Source: Senimuribacter intestinalis (GTDB taxonomy: Bacteria; Bacillota; Clostridia; Peptostreptococcales; Anaerovoracaceae). From it: a DNA stretch of 64,000 bases. The first letter of the stretch is position 1, and each line of letters starts with the position of its first letter. Where the stretch lies: assembly GCA_943192975.1 (NCBI GenBank), contig CALPCJ010000001.1:1-64000 (forward strand), given 5' to 3'. The position numbers were made by a program, and so were the translations under genes. Shown in pieces: positions 60,561 through 64,000 of this stretch. The notes below the pieces were generated by a model. That model saw only the letters and a list, made by a program, of their open reading frames with translations. It was not told where the DNA came from and searched no databases.

Positions 60561-62414
60561 TCATTCTACTGCAATCTCTACATTCTTGCCGCTGAACGCC
60601 ACACCGTATTTAAAGATTTCATGTACGCCTTTCGCCTTTAATTCCGTCTCATAACCTTTCTCATTGATCTGCTGCAAAGCCGCGCCGGCCAGTTCTTTTA
60701 ATTTTTCCTGACTGCATGCTTTTTCTGCTTTCAGTTCAATGAGAACACCCGGCAAATGATCATACTCCGGCATCAGCTGTATGTCATATCTGCCATCGCC
60801 TGACTCGCGGTTTGATGTCACATAGGCCCCTCCGAGAAGGGCGCACACACCCAGCATCAAACCATGATAAAAGCTCTCTCCTGCCGTATCGTAATAGCTG
60901 ACCGACTGCATCAGCAGTTTCTCCATCATCGCTTTAAACCGCGCTCCATCACCTTTTATAAGCGATGACTGAATTGCAATGGATGTGGACTGCGGAATGA
61001 TATTACCAAAGCGCAAAAGAATTTCTTTGTGATAAGCATAGGCGATTTCCTTGTTGGGAAGTGCCACTTCACATACATACTCACCGCCAAAAGACAAGCT
61101 CTTTTTGGTCACCTTCAGATATCCCGTCACCAGAAGGAAGCTGAAAATCGACGACGGATTATTTCGTATCTGTGGATAAATCACATTGGTATCGATACGA
61201 GTTTCAATGGAATTCCCGTTCATCAGCGATGTCAGCAAATCATATAAATCCTGATCCACCTCAGTGAGAACCTCTCCTATAATCTCGTTGCTGCCTGTCT
61301 CTACCCAGTAGGCCTCCGCCAAACAATCGTTGCTAAAATAATTGATAACCGACCATGGATTAAAAATTTCAGCATTGCCGAAAATATATCCGTCATACCA
61401 CGCGCATATTTCATCAAATCTGTCTTCCACCTCGTAGTATTCTAACATAGCCTCTATCTCCTCAAAGGTAAATCCGAAATAATCGCTGAATCTGTTGTCA
61501 AGAACTGAATTGATTCTCAAATTATTCATATCGCTGAAGATGCTTTCCTTTGCTACGCGGAGAATTCCGGTTAAAAATCCATAGGACAGATGTACATTGT
61601 CCTTTAATACGCTGGAAAACATATTGCGCATAAATAGAATCACTTCATCGTAGTATCCTCTCATATGTCCCTGCTGAATCGGCGTGTCATACTCATCTAT
61701 AATCAGAATAGGCGCAACGCCATAGTGTTCATGGAGCATTTTAGAAAGTCTGTAAAGTGCCGTATCCAGCATTTCTCGATCCGCGTTTCCCTCTACCATC
61801 TGCTGATAGTATGTTTTATCTGTAATCCGTGTACTGTCCGCAAGTTCCTTATGCCTTCTGTATTCGCTGGTTATCAGCATCTCAAGGTAAACAAGTGTAT
61901 TCTCCCATGAAGTTCTCTTCACATCTTTAAAGGTAAGAAAAATAACCGGATACTTTCCCTGATAGCTGCGATATGCCTCACCGCATGCCCAGATTTTTTT
62001 ATCCTGAAAATATACCGAAGTGTCTTCTTCCGTCTTCTCGAAAAAGGTTCGGAGCATATTCATATTGAGCGTCTTTCCGAAGCGGCGCGGTCTAGTAAAA
62101 AGCGAAACCACTGACTTCGTATCGATGAGTTCTTTTATCATCAATGTCTTATCCACATAGTAATACTCACTGCACGCCCGCCTGTAGTCAGAGACTCCAA
62201 TGGGCAGGGGCAGCTTCTTCTCATCTATACACTTTTTGTAAGTGCCGGATTTTACTCTGCTGTCCTCCGGTTTCTGTGCGTCTGCCGGAATGAGCCATGA
62301 GCGTCCCTGTTTCTTCGCTCCGGCAATTTTGCCCTCTTTGCAAAGTCCGGTTACCCGTCTCTCCGTTAAATTCCACAGCTTCGCTGCATCTCTTACAAGC
62401 ATCGTACCTGACAT
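60561..62414 (-). CDS. HTH + AAA-ATPase-like + PD-(D/E)XK nuclease protein
   Basis: The 617-residue protein starts with a short excisionase-like helix-turn-helix (LVRDAAKLWNLTERRVTGLCKEG, about 5-45). Next is an AAA-ATPase_like domain with Walker A-like RPRRFGKTLNMNML and Walker B ILIIDEYDTPI. The C-terminal half ends in a nuclease core: RYDIQLMPEYDHLPG then VLIELKAEK (E-x-K), with AA residues in place. This architecture (AAA-ATPase_like plus PDDEXK_9) is frequent and often multi-copy in Firmicutes; its role is unknown, possibly a selfish or defence element. It stands alone, 136 bases from the tagF-like gene. Confidence 0.8.
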   Translation of the reverse strand: MSGTMLVRDAAKLWNLTERRVTGLCKEGKIAGAKKQGRSWLIPADAQKPEDSRVKSGTYKKCIDEKKLPLPIGVSDYRRACSEYYYVDKTLMIKELIDTKSVVSLFTRPRRFGKTLNMNMLRTFFEKTEEDTSVYFQDKKIWACGEAYRSYQGKYPVIFLTFKDVKRTSWENTLVYLEMLITSEYRRHKELADSTRITDKTYYQQMVEGNADREMLDTALYRLSKMLHEHYGVAPILIIDEYDTPIQQGHMRGYYDEVILFMRNMFSSVLKDNVHLSYGFLTGILRVAKESIFSDMNNLRINSVLDNRFSDYFGFTFEEIEAMLEYYEVEDRFDEICAWYDGYIFGNAEIFNPWSVINYFSNDCLAEAYWVETGSNEIIGEVLTEVDQDLYDLLTSLMNGNSIETRIDTNVIYPQIRNNPSSIFSFLLVTGYLKVTKKSLSFGGEYVCEVALPNKEIAYAYHKEILLRFGNIIPQSTSIAIQSSLIKGDGARFKAMMEKLLMQSVSYYDTAGESFYHGLMLGVCALLGGAYVTSNRESGDGRYDIQLMPEYDHLPGVLIELKAEKACSQEKLKELAGAALQQINEKGYETELKAKGVHEIFKYGVAFSGKNVEIAVE

Positions 62415-62652
62415 GAAAACACTCCTTTCAGAACTTTATAATACTATTATATCCATAGTACGGAAATTTAGCAAGAAAAAATCGGAAATATGTCATGAAT
62501 CACTTGATATATTTCCGAATCATTTCTTTCTCCAAATTTTTCATGGTATCACATCTTCTATTTATCCAAATATCTATTTTTCATAAACTTTTCACAAAAC
62601 TATGTTATCATAAAATTGGAAATGGACTCTTATAGGATTAAAGGAGGTATTT
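62415..62652. other. Intergenic region between divergent genes
   Basis: This AT-rich stretch between the HTH-AAA-nuclease gene and the secreted protein gene has no gene. It holds the ribosome binding site AAGGAGGT (62641-62648) of the downstream gene; no confident promoter was found. Confidence 0.45.
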
Positions 62653-64000
62653 ATGAAAAAACTTATCACGCTGATGCTTGCGGTTTCTCTGCTTTTCTCT
62701 CTGATGATGCCGCAGACCGCTTTTGCCGGCGAAAGCACTGAAACAAGCACTAAAACAAATAACAGTTATCCCTTTGATTTACACGTTTTACCTAGTTCTA
62801 TAGAGATGGAAAGCGAAACATCCATACGAATTTTTTGGTATCAGGATGTGCCTTATCAGGCGCTGCAGATTTCATGGAGAAAGGCAGATGAAGCTTCTAA
62901 TCAGACGCAGTCTGTGCGAATCGACTCTCCGACTTCAGAAGAATTAAAAAAACAAGACGGAAAAAGTTCCTATGTCATAGAAGAACTTTCTCCAAACACC
63001 GCCTATATTTTCACCATGCAGGGCATCCTCACCGGTGCGGACGGACAGGAAATTTTTACAAAGCCGTGGAACATCGAAGGAAAAACGTCCCTTTATACAC
63101 CAAAATTAGCAGCTTCTAGTACAAATAGCGTCTATATTAACTCCTATTGGGATGTCAGAGAACTTAATTCCATCCTAAAACTTTACCGCTCCGAAACAGA
63201 AAACGGTTCTTATCAGCTCATCGGAACCTTCGACGCAAGAGATAAACTAGATGAACCAGATGGACCGAATAGACAGTTTTCTCGCTTTTCTTGCAGCGAC
63301 TGCCTTGACCGTGGAAATGCAAATAAAACTTACTACTATAAAGCGCAGGCTGAGATTACTAAAAACGGAAATACTTATCGTAGCGCCATGAGCGAGCCTG
63401 TTGCACTCAAAACCAAATATTCCGATGGCGCATATACAGTAAAGCTTCTCAACAGCAAAAATACTGCCAACAAGCAGTTAATACTAAAGCTCACCAGCAA
63501 TGAGGCAAACTACAATACTTATTTGAACAACTATAAAACTTTGTATCGCGGCAGCAAGAAAAGAGCTATAAAAAAGGTGGAATACAGCAAAGACGGTAAA
63601 AAATACTATACTTTAAAGAATAAAAAGGTACTGCTGAAACCCGGAAAGAGTATCTATCTGCGCATCACAACTAAAAGCACCTATTCTGCCAAGGACTACA
63701 AAGAAATTGGTCGTATGCTGCTAAGCGTAAAATATCATGGTGATAACAGAACTCTAATAGTCTATGGACGCGGAGGAAGCATGAAGGAGACGATGGATAT
63801 GGTTAAATTATCCACATTCTCGCCAAATGACGCCGATCCTTCTGCATTTACCAGTGCTTTTTCATCTTTCTACGGCAATTATGACGTAAGAATGAAGGGC
63901 AAAGTACAGAAAGACGGCACTTTCCTCATCAGCTGGAGACCAATCAAGAACACAGAAAGCTATGCGGTCCGCTTTGGCACTACAAAATCATCCGTGATGT
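62653..64000 (+). CDS. Secreted fibronectin-III-like protein (partial, runs off the end)
   Basis: The ATG at 62653 follows AAGGAGGT, and the frame is open for 449 codons to the window edge. An N-terminal signal peptide (MKKLITLMLAVSLLFSLMMPQTAFA) is followed by repeated FN3-like segments with the YYYKAQAEI and SYAVRFGTT motifs and by a beta-rich region of 200 residues without a named domain. It is likely a cell-surface adhesin or wall-associated protein. The C-terminus, including any sorting signal, lies outside the window. Confidence 0.8.
   Translation, partial: MKKLITLMLAVSLLFSLMMPQTAFAGESTETSTKTNNSYPFDLHVLPSSIEMESETSIRIFWYQDVPYQALQISWRKADEASNQTQSVRIDSPTSEELKKQDGKSSYVIEELSPNTAYIFTMQGILTGADGQEIFTKPWNIEGKTSLYTPKLAASSTNSVYINSYWDVRELNSILKLYRSETENGSYQLIGTFDARDKLDEPDGPNRQFSRFSCSDCLDRGNANKTYYYKAQAEITKNGNTYRSAMSEPVALKTKYSDGAYTVKLLNSKNTANKQLILKLTSNEANYNTYLNNYKTLYRGSKKRAIKKVEYSKDGKKYYTLKNKKVLLKPGKSIYLRITTKSTYSAKDYKEIGRMLLSVKYHGDNRTLIVYGRGGSMKETMDMVKLSTFSPNDADPSAFTSAFSSFYGNYDVRMKGKVQKDGTFLISWRPIKNTESYAVRFGTTKSSVM

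Overview
The window is a gene-dense piece of a bacterial chromosome of moderate GC, probably from an anaerobic Clostridia-type Firmicute. The evidence is the gene order ylxM-ffh-rpsP-khpA-rimM-trmD, the SepF/YggT/DivIVA cluster, RqcH, small alarmone synthetase, HrcA/CIRCE control, strong AGGAGG ribosome binding sites and sigma-A-like TTGACA/TATAAT promoters. A family-level placement (for example Anaerovoracaceae or another Peptostreptococcales group) is only a guess. No phage, insertion sequence, CRISPR array or rRNA operon is visible.

Layout. 1-4100: tRNA-Met and tRNA-Val, a nudC-trxB-dph6-like redox/nucleotide operon, and an XRE-type membrane-anchored regulator. 4500-9640: a Zn/Cd efflux module (P-type ATPase with an extreme His-rich N-terminus plus an SmtB-type sensor and a matching operator), then htpG under a perfect CIRCE element. 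9640-17210: PHP phosphatase, NhaC antiporter, Pit phosphate transporter with its DUF47 partner, and a PucR / aminotransferase / ornithine cyclodeaminase-family module. 17380-23720: a signalling block with a hybrid histidine kinase, a free Hpt protein, a REC-HD-GYP-PAS-GGDEF c-di-GMP enzyme, and an unusual SARP-like regulator ending in a degenerate GGDEF domain. 23730-25960: a decayed accessory patch with an intact AAA15-type ATPase, its broken TOPRIM-like partner, and the relic of an Asp/Glu racemase.

25990-32220: housekeeping genes (tsf, rpsB, LytTR regulator, rpoZ, gmk, yicC, rqcH). 32230-36150: an operon of alpha/beta hydrolase, alarmone synthetase and hydantoinase-like protein read from a promoter built of 21-bp tandem repeats, plus a 37-residue zinc-ribbon microprotein. 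36140-45220: a long co-directional translation / SRP / division operon from ylxM to a flavin reductase, starting at a very good promoter. 45280-50270: an orphan PD-(D/E)XK-like protein, a BaiN/HI0933-type flavoprotein and a large secreted transglutaminase. 50275-60430: threonyl-tRNA synthetase without a TGS domain, then a cell-surface polymer cluster (LCP ligase, TagH/TagG-type ABC exporter, tandem and single ATP-grasp enzymes, nucleotidyltransferase, CDP-glycerol glycerophosphotransferase-like enzyme). 60560-64000: an HTH-AAA-nuclease protein and the start of another secreted fibronectin-III-like protein.

The most interesting parts are the broken ATPase/TOPRIM pair, the SARP-pseudo-GGDEF fusion beside a c-di-GMP phosphorelay, and the ATP-grasp-rich surface polymer cluster, whose product cannot be named from known pathways. 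All domain calls were made by eye from motifs; no database search was run.
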